Both the position numbers and the translations under genes were made by a program. The notes under the pieces are model-generated. The model did no database searches. It saw only the letters and a program-made list of their open reading frames with translations, and was not told where the DNA came from. A stretch of DNA of 64,000 nt from Streptomyces sp. SAJ15. Its GTDB lineage: Bacteria; Actinomycetota; Actinomycetes; Streptomycetales; Streptomycetaceae. Below, in pieces: positions 18,891 through 26,976 of the stretch. Numbering within the stretch: the first letter of the stretch is position 1; every line of letters begins with the position of its first letter. The DNA lies in NCBI RefSeq assembly GCF_007595705.1, contig NZ_NISY01000004.1, positions 372,001 to 436,000 on the forward strand, in the 5' to 3' direction.

Positions 18891-19922
18891 ATGGGGAACA
18901 ACATGTCGTTCATCGGCCGTGACATGGCTGTCGACCTCGGGACCGCCAACACGCTGGTGTACGTCAGGGGCCGCGGGATCGTCCTCAACGAGCCGTCAGT
19001 CGTCGCCATCAATACCAACACCGGCGGAATCCTCGCGGTGGGCGCCGAGGCGAAGAAGATGATCGGCCGGACCCCTGGCAATATCGTGGCCGTCCGTCCG
19101 CTCAAGGACGGGGTGATCGCCGATTTCGAGATCACCGAGCGGATGCTCCGCTATTTCATCCTCAAGATCCACAAGCGGCGCTATCTGGCGCGTCCGCGGG
19201 TCGTGGTCTGCGTGCCGTCCGGCATCACCGGGGTCGAGCGCCGCGCCGTGATCGAGGCGTCCACCCAGGCGGGTGCCCGTCAGGTGCACATCATCGAGGA
19301 GCCGATGGCGGCGGCGATCGGCTCGGGACTGCCGGTCCACGAGGCCACCGGCAACATGGTGGTGGACATCGGCGGCGGCACCACCGAGGTCGCCGTCATC
19401 TCGCTCGGCGGAATCGTCACCGCGCAGTCCATCCGGGTCGCCGGCGACGAGTTGGACAACGCGATCATCCAGCACGTCAAGAAGGAGTACAGCCTGCTGC
19501 TGGGCGAGCGCACCGCCGAGAACATCAAGATCACCATCGGCTCGGCCTACGAGACCGAGCAGGAGGAGCACACCGAGATCCGCGGCCGCGACCTGGTCAG
19601 CGGACTCCCCAAGACCGTGGTGATCTCCGCCGCGGAGGTCCGGAAGGCCATGGAGGAGCCGGTCAACTCCATCGTCGACGCGGTCAAGACCACGCTCGAC
19701 AAGTGCCCGCCCGAGCTCTCCGGCGATGTGATGGACCGTGGCATCGTGCTCACCGGCGGCGGCGCGCTGCTGCGCGGCCTGGACGAGCGGCTGCGCCGGG
19801 AGACCGGTATGCCCATCCATATCGCCGAGGACCCGCTGGACTCCGTGGCCCTGGGCTCCGGCAAGTGCGTCGAGGAGTTCGAGGCCCTCCAGCAGGTGCT
19901 GGACGCCCAGCCCCGCAGATGA
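18891..19922 (+). CDS. mreB: MreB, actin-like cell-shape protein
   Basis: A 343-residue MreB, the bacterial actin that organises wall synthesis; in streptomycetes it acts mainly in spore-wall thickening. The phosphate-1 loop is [12 protein letters not shown] (about 13-24), the phosphate-2 loop [14 protein letters not shown] (about 162-175), and the adenosine motif [14 protein letters not shown] is near residues 284-297. The start ATG 18891 is used here; ATG 18903 (MSFIGRD) is an alternative, and both leave an N-terminal amphipathic stretch. It opens the mre-mrd cluster. Confidence 0.97.
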   Translation: MGNNMSFIGRDMAVDLGTANTLVYVRGRGIVLNEPSVVAINTNTGGILAVGAEAKKMIGRTPGNIVAVRPLKDGVIADFEITERMLRYFILKIHKRRYLARPRVVVCVPSGITGVERRAVIEASTQAGARQVHIIEEPMAAAIGSGLPVHEATGNMVVDIGGGTTEVAVISLGGIVTAQSIRVAGDELDNAIIQHVKKEYSLLLGERTAENIKITIGSAYETEQEEHTEIRGRDLVSGLPKTVVISAAEVRKAMEEPVNSIVDAVKTTLDKCPPELSGDVMDRGIVLTGGGALLRGLDERLRRETGMPIHIAEDPLDSVALGSGKCVEEFEALQQVLDAQPRR

Positions 19923-20167
19923 CCCGCGGGTGATCCGCGAACGGCCCACACCCGGTGCCGTTGGCGGCATCCCCTCACCGTCGTACGGCCCCGTGCGACA
20001 TGTGTACGACCTCCGTATGGACGCCGTACCAGCTCGTGGATGACACTCCGTCATCGGCGCGTTTCCGCCGCACGGGCGCCGCTTCGCCCATGCGGCGGAA
20101 CGCCGGCAGACAACGCTGATATACAGGCATAAGGTCCGACTCCTACGAGGAAGGCACGTCGCCGCAC

Positions 20168-21118
20168 GTGAGGGACACACGAGAGAGCAGACTGCTCCTG
20201 GTGCTGCTGATTGCCATCGCGTTCGCACTGATCACGGTGGACATCCGCGGCGGCGAGGACTCACCCCTGGACGGCGCCCGGCAGTCCGCCGAGTCCGTCT
20301 TCGGGCCGGTGGAGAACGGCGTGGCCCAGGTCGTCGACCCGGTCGGCAACGCCATCGCCGCCGTGCGGGACTCCGATGAGCGACACGACCGCATCAGCGA
20401 CCTCGAACGGGAGAACGCGGAGCTCAAGCAGCGACTCGGCAGCGAGGAGCGCAACCGCGCCCGGCACGCCGAGTACGACAGGATGATGAAGAGCGCCGGT
20501 GCCGGCCGCTACGGCGTCATCGGCGCCGAGGTCATCGCCATCGGCGCCGCCCAGGGCTTCTCATGGACCGTCACCATCGACGTCGGCGGCAAGGACGGCA
20601 TCCGCCGCGACATGACCGTCATCAACGGCGACGGACTGGTCGGCCGGGTCACCACCGTCGGTCGCTCCACCTCCACCGTGCTGCTGGCCGGCGACCCCGA
20701 CTTCACCGTCGGCACCCGCATGGAGAAGACCGGGGAGCTCGGCTTCGCCACCGGCCAGGGCGACCGACCGCTGCGGCTCCAACTGCTCAACGGCAAGGCC
20801 AAGGTGAAGAAGGGCGACCGGCTGGTCACCTTCGGCTCGCGTGCCAACAAGCCGTTCGTCCCCGGGGTCCCGGTCGGCGAGGTGGTCCGCGTCGACCCGT
20901 CCGACGGCGGACTCACCCGCACCGTCCAGGTGCGCCCGTACGTCGGCTTCACCAAGCTCGACATCGTCGGCGTCGTCGTCCAGCCGCCGCGCGAGAACCC
21001 GCGCGACGCGGTGCTGCCGCCCAAGCCGAAGAAGCCCGAGCCGGCGCCCACGGTCACCGTCACGGCCACCCCGCCCGCGCGCGAGGACGAAGACGCCTAC
21101 GCCGCCGAAAGGGACTGA
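20168..21118 (+). CDS. mreC: MreC, periplasmic scaffold for wall synthesis
   Basis: A 316-residue bitopic membrane protein. The N-terminus has a short cytoplasmic part and one TM helix (about 7-24, LLLVLLIAIAFALITVDI). A coiled coil with ERENAELKQRLG lies at about 78-110, followed by the two beta-barrel domains (AAQGFSWTVTIDVGGKDGI start). The tail is Pro/Lys-rich with PAPTVTVTATP. The start GTG 20168 has GAGGAAGG about 13 bases upstream. mreD follows after two bases. The protein links MreB, MreD and PBP2/RodA. Confidence 0.95.
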   Translation: MRDTRESRLLLVLLIAIAFALITVDIRGGEDSPLDGARQSAESVFGPVENGVAQVVDPVGNAIAAVRDSDERHDRISDLERENAELKQRLGSEERNRARHAEYDRMMKSAGAGRYGVIGAEVIAIGAAQGFSWTVTIDVGGKDGIRRDMTVINGDGLVGRVTTVGRSTSTVLLAGDPDFTVGTRMEKTGELGFATGQGDRPLRLQLLNGKAKVKKGDRLVTFGSRANKPFVPGVPVGEVVRVDPSDGGLTRTVQVRPYVGFTKLDIVGVVVQPPRENPRDAVLPPKPKKPEPAPTVTVTATPPAREDEDAYAAERD

Positions 21119-21120
21119 CG

Positions 21121-21828
21121 ATGCTGCGCATCAACCGGATCCTGCTCTCCACGACCCTGGTGATCGTCGCGCTGATCACCCAGGTCTGTGTGCTCGCCCG
21201 GCTCAACCTGCCCGGCGCCGTCCCCGACCTGCTGCTGCTCGTCGTGCTCGGCCTGGCGCTGGTCTACGGACACACCGGCGGCGCCCTCATCGGCTTCGGC
21301 GCCGGCCTCCTCGCCGACCTGGCCCCGCCCGCCGACCACGCGGCCGGGCGCTACGCCCTGGTCCTGTGCGTCATCGGCTACCTGGCCGGCCTCGCCCGAC
21401 CCGAGAACGGGCAGCTCCGCTCGGCCACCGGGCCCATGCTGGTGGTCGTCGCGGGCGCCCTCGGCTCCACCCTGCTCTACGCGGGCGTCGGCTCCCTGGT
21501 CGGCGACACCGCCGCCAGCCATGTGGGCCTCGGCCACCTGCTCTTCACGGCCGCCCTGTACGACCTGCTGCTGGCGCCCTTCACCGTGCCGCTGATCATG
21601 GCCATCGCCCGCCGCACCGACAACGACCCGATGGCGGACAGCTCCGGCGGCGGAGCCGGCGGCGACAGCGGCTGGCTCACCCCGGCCGGCTCGATGCGCA
21701 CCGGCCGCGGCTCCGGCCGTATGGGCAGAGCCGCCCGCATCGGCAGCCAGCGCGGCGGGCTCCTCACCAAGGCCGCCAAGAGCCGCGCCAACAAGGCGGG
21801 ACGCATCAAGGGGGTCAAGAGGCTGTGA
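21121..21828 (+). CDS. mreD: MreD, membrane component of the elongation machinery
   Basis: A 235-residue MreD. Five to six hydrophobic helices cover residues 8-165. The C-terminal 70 residues are Gly/Arg/Lys-rich and presumably cytoplasmic (GRGSGRMGRAARIG), an extension that is longer than in rod-shaped bacteria. The start ATG 21121 lies 2 bases after the mreC stop. The downstream region contains the unusual duplicated spacer before mrdA. Confidence 0.93.
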   Translation: MLRINRILLSTTLVIVALITQVCVLARLNLPGAVPDLLLLVVLGLALVYGHTGGALIGFGAGLLADLAPPADHAAGRYALVLCVIGYLAGLARPENGQLRSATGPMLVVVAGALGSTLLYAGVGSLVGDTAASHVGLGHLLFTAALYDLLLAPFTVPLIMAIARRTDNDPMADSSGGGAGGDSGWLTPAGSMRTGRGSGRMGRAARIGSQRGGLLTKAAKSRANKAGRIKGVKRL

Positions 21829-21859
21829 GGCGGCGCCGTCACCGCTCATGGAGGACGCC

Positions 21860-21973
21860 ATGAGCAACTCCCTCCCGTCACCCGCCACCACCCTCAACGG
21901 AGGCGCTGACGCGCCGAGCGGTTCCCTTTCGTCACCCGCCACCACCCTCAACGGAGGCGCTGACGCGCCATGA
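21860..21973 (+). CDS. Putative micro-ORF with internal duplication, coupled to mrdA
   Basis: ATG 21860 opens a 37-codon frame that ends TGA at 21971-21973, overlapping the mrdA ATG (21970) by four bases (ATGA). A GGAGG motif lies at 21850-21854; an in-frame ATG at 21848 would add four residues. The peptide is essentially two copies of SPATTLNGGADAP, because the DNA carries a 40-bp direct repeat. Its beginning MSN matches the mrdA beginning, so it may be a duplicated mrdA start region rather than a selected gene. It might also serve translational coupling. Expression is uncertain. Confidence 0.4.
   Translation: MSNSLPSPATTLNGGADAPSGSLSSPATTLNGGADAP
21876..21969. repeat. Two 40-bp direct repeats carrying the mrdA ribosome-binding site
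   Basis: Positions 21876-21915 and 21930-21969 are identical and separated by 14 bases. Each contains CGGAGGCG. Only the second copy is followed by ATG (the mrdA start); the first is followed by gagcgg. Confidence 0.95.
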
Positions 21974-24111
21974 GCAACATTCCTGAGACCGGGCGGACCA
22001 CGCGTATCACCGTTCGCCTCGTCGCCATCCAGATCCTGGTCTTCTCGCTGCTGCTCACCCTCGCCGGGCGCCTGTGGTACCTCCAGATCCGCAACGGCGA
22101 CGAGTACACCGCCGAGGCCGCCAGCAACCACGTCCAGCAGGTCATCCAGCCCGCCACCCGCGGCTCGATCCTGGACGCCCGCGGCATCCCGCTCGCGGAC
22201 AACGAGACCCGCCTCGTGGTCTCCGCCAGCCGCACCGACCTGATGAAGATGAAGGACGACGGCAAGGCGGTGCTCACCCGGCTGGCCGCGGTCCTGGACA
22301 TGAAGCCGCAGGAGGTCATGGACAAGGTGCGGCTGTGCGACGCCAAGACGCCGCAGCCGTGTTGGAACGGCTCCCCGTACCAGCCCATCCCGATCACCGA
22401 CGAGGCCACCACCCAGCAGGCGCTCCAGATCCGCGAGCGCGCCGAGGACTTCCCCGGCATCAGCGCCGAGCCCACCCCGGTGCGTCGCTACGCCGCGCCC
22501 GGGGACGCCAACGCCGCCCAGGTCCTGGGCTACCTCTCCCCGGTCACCGACGAGGAGATCAAGGACGCCGAGAAGAGCGAGTCGCCGCTGCTGCGCTCCG
22601 ACCAGATCGGCCGCTCCGGCCTGGAGCGCTCCTACGACGACCAACTGCGCGGCAAGGCCGGCATCACCCGCTACGAGGTGGACAACCTCGGCCGGGTCAT
22701 CGGCAAGGGGAAGAGCGAGCGGGCCGAGCCCGGGTCCAACGTCGTCACCAGCATCGACGCCCGGGTGCAGGCCATCGCCGAGAAGGAGCTGGCACTGGCG
22801 ATGAAGGAGGCCCGCAAGGTCTCCGACCGGAACACCGGCACCAACTACAAGGCCGACGCGGGCGCCGTCGTCGTCATGGAGGCCAGGACCGGCCGGATCG
22901 TCGCCATGGCGTCCAACCCCACCTACGACCCCAACGCCTGGGTCGGCGGCATCTCCGCCAGGGACTACCGGAAGCTCACCGGCAAGAAGTCCAACTACCC
23001 GCTGCTCAACCGCGCCATCCAGGGCCAGGCCGCGCCCGGCTCGATCTTCAAGGTCATCCCGACCACGGCCGCGGTCAACGCGGGCTACCGGTTCTCCGAC
23101 CGCTACCCCTGCCCCAGCTCGTACAGCATCGGCGGCCAGGTCTTCAAGAACTTCGAGTCCCAGGGCCACGGCAGCATCACCCTCGGCCAGGCGCTCGAGG
23201 TCTCCTGTGACACCGTCTACTACGGGCTGTCCCACCAGCAGTGGCAGAAGGACGGCGGGATCAACCCCAAGAAGCACCCGAAGGACTGGTTCTACAAGAC
23301 CGCCCACCAGTTCGGCCTCGGCAAGGAGACCGGCATCGACCTCCCCAACGAGGTCAGCGGCCGGGTCCCGGACCGCCAGTGGAAGAAGGACTACTGGAAG
23401 GCCAACAAGGACGTCTGGTGCAAGCAGGGGAAGAAGAGCGGCGACTACGCCGAGCGGATCGCCTACGAGAACTGCCTCGAGGGCATGAAGATGCGCGCCG
23501 GTGACGCCGTCAACTACTCCATCGGCCAGGGCGACACCCTCGTCACCCCGATCCAGATGGCCACCATCTACTCGGCCATCTCCAACGGCGGCACGCTCTA
23601 CGACCCCACCGTCGGCAAGGCCGTCATCAGCGCCGACGGCAAGAAGGTGCGCGAGATCAAGCCCGCGTCGCACGGCAGGCTGCCGATGGACGCCAAGACC
23701 AATCGGCAGATAAACGAGGCCCTGGCCGGCGTCGCCACCCGCGGCACCGCCGCCTGGCGCTTCGGCGGCTGGCCGCAGGACAAGATCCCGATGCACGCCA
23801 AGACCGGTACGGCGGAGGTCTACGGCAAGCAGACCACCTCGTGGTTCGCGTCGTACACCAAGGACTACACGATCGTGATGACGATCTCCCAGGGCGGCAC
23901 CGGCTCCGGCGCCTCCGGGCCGGCCGTGCGCAACATCTACAGCGCGATGTACGGCGTCTCCCCCGACGGCGAGATCGACCGCGGGAAGGCGCTGCTGCCC
24001 GAGCCGCAGCGCAGGCTGCCCAAGATCAACCGTGACGGGACCGTCGAGGCCAAGTCGTTCGGCGAGAAGTACACGGCCATCGGCACGACCGGAAGGCGGC
24101 CCGAAGAGTGA
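21970..24111 (+). CDS. mrdA: Penicillin-binding protein 2, elongation transpeptidase
   Basis: A 713-residue class B PBP that cross-links peptidoglycan during elongation or spore-wall synthesis. One TM helix at about 17-37 anchors it, followed by the PBP dimerisation domain (GSILDARGIPLADNETRLVV at about 59-78). In the transpeptidase domain the active-site motif is Ser358-Ile-Phe-Lys361, the second motif Ser412-Cys-Asp414, and Lys611-Thr-Gly613 the third. The start ATG 21970 has GGAGG 12 bases upstream inside the repeat. It overlaps rodA by 4 bases (GTGA), so the pair is translated together. Confidence 0.96.
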   Translation: MSNIPETGRTTRITVRLVAIQILVFSLLLTLAGRLWYLQIRNGDEYTAEAASNHVQQVIQPATRGSILDARGIPLADNETRLVVSASRTDLMKMKDDGKAVLTRLAAVLDMKPQEVMDKVRLCDAKTPQPCWNGSPYQPIPITDEATTQQALQIRERAEDFPGISAEPTPVRRYAAPGDANAAQVLGYLSPVTDEEIKDAEKSESPLLRSDQIGRSGLERSYDDQLRGKAGITRYEVDNLGRVIGKGKSERAEPGSNVVTSIDARVQAIAEKELALAMKEARKVSDRNTGTNYKADAGAVVVMEARTGRIVAMASNPTYDPNAWVGGISARDYRKLTGKKSNYPLLNRAIQGQAAPGSIFKVIPTTAAVNAGYRFSDRYPCPSSYSIGGQVFKNFESQGHGSITLGQALEVSCDTVYYGLSHQQWQKDGGINPKKHPKDWFYKTAHQFGLGKETGIDLPNEVSGRVPDRQWKKDYWKANKDVWCKQGKKSGDYAERIAYENCLEGMKMRAGDAVNYSIGQGDTLVTPIQMATIYSAISNGGTLYDPTVGKAVISADGKKVREIKPASHGRLPMDAKTNRQINEALAGVATRGTAAWRFGGWPQDKIPMHAKTGTAEVYGKQTTSWFASYTKDYTIVMTISQGGTGSGASGPAVRNIYSAMYGVSPDGEIDRGKALLPEPQRRLPKINRDGTVEAKSFGEKYTAIGTTGRRPEE

Positions 24112-25307
24112 GCGCGTCGTCCGAACTCGCCGTACGCAGGTACGGGCCGGAGAAGTCCACGTGGGGCAAGCTCATGGCGCGCGACTCCCTCGTGCGCCGG
24201 CTCGACTGGATACTCATGCTCTCCGCGCTCGCCCTTTCCGCCATCGGCGCGGCGCTGGTGTACTCCGCGACCCGCAACCGCACCGAGCTCAACCAGGGCG
24301 ACCCGTACTACTTCCTGTTCCGCCATGTGCTGAACACCGGCATCGGGCTGGCGCTGGCGGTGGCCACCATCTGGCTCGGCCACCGCACCCTGCGCGGCGC
24401 CGTGCCGGTCCTCTACGCGCTGTCGGTGCTGCTGGTGCTGGCCGTGCTCACCCCGCTCGGCTCCACCATCAACGGCGCGCACGCCTGGATCGTGATCGGC
24501 GGCGGCTTCTCCCTCCAGCCGTCCGAGTTCGCCAAGATCACCATCATCCTGGGGATGGCGGTGCTGCTCGCCTCACGGGTGGACGCGGGCGACCGCGTCC
24601 ACCCCGACCACCGCACCGTCGTCCAGGCGCTGGCCCTGGCCGCGCTGCCCATCGCCATCGTGCTCCTCATGCCCGACCTGGGCTCCGTGATGGTGATGGC
24701 GGTGATCGTGCTGGCCGTGCTGCTCGCCTCCGGCGCCTCCAACCGCTGGATCGCCGGACTCATCGGCACCGCCGTGCTCGGCGCCGTCCTGGTCTGGCAG
24801 CTCGGCGTGCTCGACCAGTACCAGATCGACCGCTTCGCCGCGTTCGCCAACCCCGCCCTCGACCCCGCCGGCGTCGGCTACAACACCAACCAGGCGCGCA
24901 TCGCCATCGGCTCCGGTGGTCTCACCGGCTCCGGGCTGTTCCAGGGCACCCAGACCACCGGTCAGTTCGTGCCCGAGCAGCAGACCGACTTCGTCTTCAG
25001 CGTCGCCGGCGAGGAGCTCGGATTCCTCGGCGCGGGCCTGATCATCGCGCTGATCGGCGTCGTGATGTGGCGGGCCTGCCGCATCGCGCGGGACACCACC
25101 GAGCTGTACGGCACCGTGGTCGCCGCCGGGATCATCGCCTGGTTCGCGTTCCAGTCGTTCGAGAACATCGGCATGACGCTCGGGATCATGCCGGTGGCCG
25201 GCCTGCCGCTGCCGTTCGTCTCCTACGGCGGATCCTCCATGTTCGCCGTCTGGATAGCGGTCGGACTCCTCCAGTCCATCCGCGTGCAACGGCCGGTCGC
25301 CGCCTGA
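24108..25307 (+). CDS. rodA: RodA-type SEDS glycosyltransferase
   Basis: A 399-residue FtsW/RodA/SpoVE family protein, the peptidoglycan polymerase partner of PBP2. About ten membrane helices are visible from residue 33. The SEDS signatures include STINGAHAWIVIGGGFSLQPSEFAKI (about 120-145) and the C-terminal NIGMTLGIMPVAGLPLPFVSYGGSS block (about 345-370). The GTG 24108 start overlaps the mrdA stop. In S. coelicolor the homologue at this locus is called sfr and belongs to the spore-wall complex; I infer the same role here from the gene order. Confidence 0.95.
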   Translation: MSASSELAVRRYGPEKSTWGKLMARDSLVRRLDWILMLSALALSAIGAALVYSATRNRTELNQGDPYYFLFRHVLNTGIGLALAVATIWLGHRTLRGAVPVLYALSVLLVLAVLTPLGSTINGAHAWIVIGGGFSLQPSEFAKITIILGMAVLLASRVDAGDRVHPDHRTVVQALALAALPIAIVLLMPDLGSVMVMAVIVLAVLLASGASNRWIAGLIGTAVLGAVLVWQLGVLDQYQIDRFAAFANPALDPAGVGYNTNQARIAIGSGGLTGSGLFQGTQTTGQFVPEQQTDFVFSVAGEELGFLGAGLIIALIGVVMWRACRIARDTTELYGTVVAAGIIAWFAFQSFENIGMTLGIMPVAGLPLPFVSYGGSSMFAVWIAVGLLQSIRVQRPVAA

Positions 25308-25335
25308 CGACCTGTCGCCGGACCCGCCGCGGGGC

Positions 25336-25341
25336 TAGATT
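25336..25341 (+). promoter_or_regulatory. -10 box TAGATT of the CYTH-CHAD gene (leaderless)
   Basis: TAGATT ends 6 bases before the ATG at 25348 and there is no ribosome-binding motif. A weak -35 (TGTCGC) lies 17 bases upstream. A leaderless mRNA is likely. Confidence 0.55.
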
Positions 25342-25347
25342 CGACGC

Positions 25348-26895
25348 ATGGCGGACACCGTGCGAGAAGTCGAGCGGAAGTACGACGCGGCCGACGCCGG
25401 GGGGCTCCCCGACCTGAGCGGAGTCCCCGGCGTGGCGCGCACCGTCGCCGGGGGAGTGGTCACCCTCGACGCCACCTACTACGACACCCCGGACCGGCGG
25501 CTGGCGGCCGACGGCATCACGCTGCGCCGCCGCACCGGCGGCGACGACGCCGGATGGCATCTGAAGCTGCCGGCCGGCCCCGACACCCGGGACGAGATCC
25601 GGGCGCCGCTCGCGGACGCCCTGCCCCGCCGGCTGGCCGCCCTCATCCACTCCCGCACCCGGGGCGCCCGGGTCGTCCCCCTGGTCCGGCTGGTCTCCGA
25701 GCGCGAGGTGCACCGGCTGCTGGACGCCGAGGGCGGGCCGCTCGCCGAAGGCTCCGTCGACCGGGTCACCGCCTACCGGCTGGCGGACGGGGACGGGGAA
25801 CGGGCGCCGGCGCGCTGGACCGAGATCGAGGTGGAGCTGGCCGAGGGACGCGACCCCCGGCTGCTCGACGCGATCGAGAAGAAGCTGCGCAAGGCGGGCG
25901 TGCGGCGCGCCGCCGCGAGCTCCAAGCTGGCCAGGGCGCTGCACGAGACCGCCACCGAGGAGGAGCGGAAGCGGACCGCCGAGGCCCCGCGGCCGCCCCG
26001 GCCGGCCGAGCCCACCGCCGGCGACGTGGTGCTGGACTACGCCCGCGGCCAGCTCGCCGCCCTCGTCGCGCTCGACCCCGCCGTGCGCCTGGACGCCCCC
26101 GACTCCGTCCACCGGATGCGGGTGGCCACCCGTCGACTGCGCAGCCTGTTCCGGTCCTACGCCAAGGTGCTCGACCGCGGCGTCACCGACCCCCTCGGCG
26201 AGGAGCTCAAGTGGCTGGCCGCCGAGCTCGGCGTGGACCGCGACCACGAGGTGCTCACTGAGCGGCTGAGCCGGCGACTGAACGAGGTGCCGCCCGCGCT
26301 GCGGGTGGGCCCCGTGCGCAACCGGCTGCACACCTGGTCGCACGCGCACCGCGGCGGGTCCCGGCGGCAGGTGATCGCCCTGCTCGACGGCGAGCGGTAT
26401 CTCGCGCTGCTGAACGCGCTCGACGCCCTGCTCGCCGACCCGCCGCTGCGCCCGGCCGCCGCGAAGTCCCCGCGGAAGGTGCTCCGCAAGGCGGTGCTCC
26501 GCGACTTCGCCCGCCTCGCCAGCCGGGTGGAGACCGCCCTGAGCGCCCCGGCGGGACCCGAGCGCGACGAGGCCGCCCACGCCGCCCGGAAGGCCGCCAA
26601 GCGCACCCGCTACGCCGCCGAGGCGGCCCGCCCGGCGCTGGGCAAGCCCGCCAAGCGCTTCGCCCAGCGCATGACCTCCGTGCAGGACGCGCTCGGCGAC
26701 CACCAGGACAGCGTGGTCGCGCGCCAGGCGCTGACCGAGCTGTCCGCCCAGGCGCACGCCGCGGGGGAGAGCACCTTCACCTACGGCCTCGTCTACGGGC
26801 ACGAGGAGGCCCTGGCGGCCGACCGCGAGCGGGAGCTGCCCGAGCTGTGGGCGGAGGTCTCACGGAAGAGGCACCGGGCGGCGCTGGGGGCGTGA
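25348..26895 (+). CDS. CYTH and CHAD domain protein
   Basis: A 515-residue two-domain protein. The N-terminal CYTH domain (about 5-200) has the ExExK signature EVERK at 7-11 and further Lys/Arg/Glu strands, as in triphosphatases that bind Mg-triphosphate. The C-terminal CHAD domain (about 225-500) is helical with paired His and Arg motifs (DSVHRMRVATRRLRSLFRSY, LGDHQDS). CHAD domains bind inorganic polyphosphate. The combination suggests a triphosphate- or polyphosphate-processing protein. It starts just after rodA and has its own promoter. No obvious partner is nearby. Confidence 0.9.
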   Translation: MADTVREVERKYDAADAGGLPDLSGVPGVARTVAGGVVTLDATYYDTPDRRLAADGITLRRRTGGDDAGWHLKLPAGPDTRDEIRAPLADALPRRLAALIHSRTRGARVVPLVRLVSEREVHRLLDAEGGPLAEGSVDRVTAYRLADGDGERAPARWTEIEVELAEGRDPRLLDAIEKKLRKAGVRRAAASSKLARALHETATEEERKRTAEAPRPPRPAEPTAGDVVLDYARGQLAALVALDPAVRLDAPDSVHRMRVATRRLRSLFRSYAKVLDRGVTDPLGEELKWLAAELGVDRDHEVLTERLSRRLNEVPPALRVGPVRNRLHTWSHAHRGGSRRQVIALLDGERYLALLNALDALLADPPLRPAAAKSPRKVLRKAVLRDFARLASRVETALSAPAGPERDEAAHAARKAAKRTRYAAEAARPALGKPAKRFAQRMTSVQDALGDHQDSVVARQALTELSAQAHAAGESTFTYGLVYGHEEALAADRERELPELWAEVSRKRHRAALGA

Positions 26896-26976
26896 CGCGG
26901 TCCGGAAGGGGATGCCCGCCGATCGGGGTACGCTGGATGGTCACCTCTGTCCGCTCATGAGAGACGACCCCATCAG

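Noticed and set aside
19923..20167. A promoter for mreC from TATACA and CATAAG words
   Set aside because: No -35 at acceptable spacing was found, so no site was listed.
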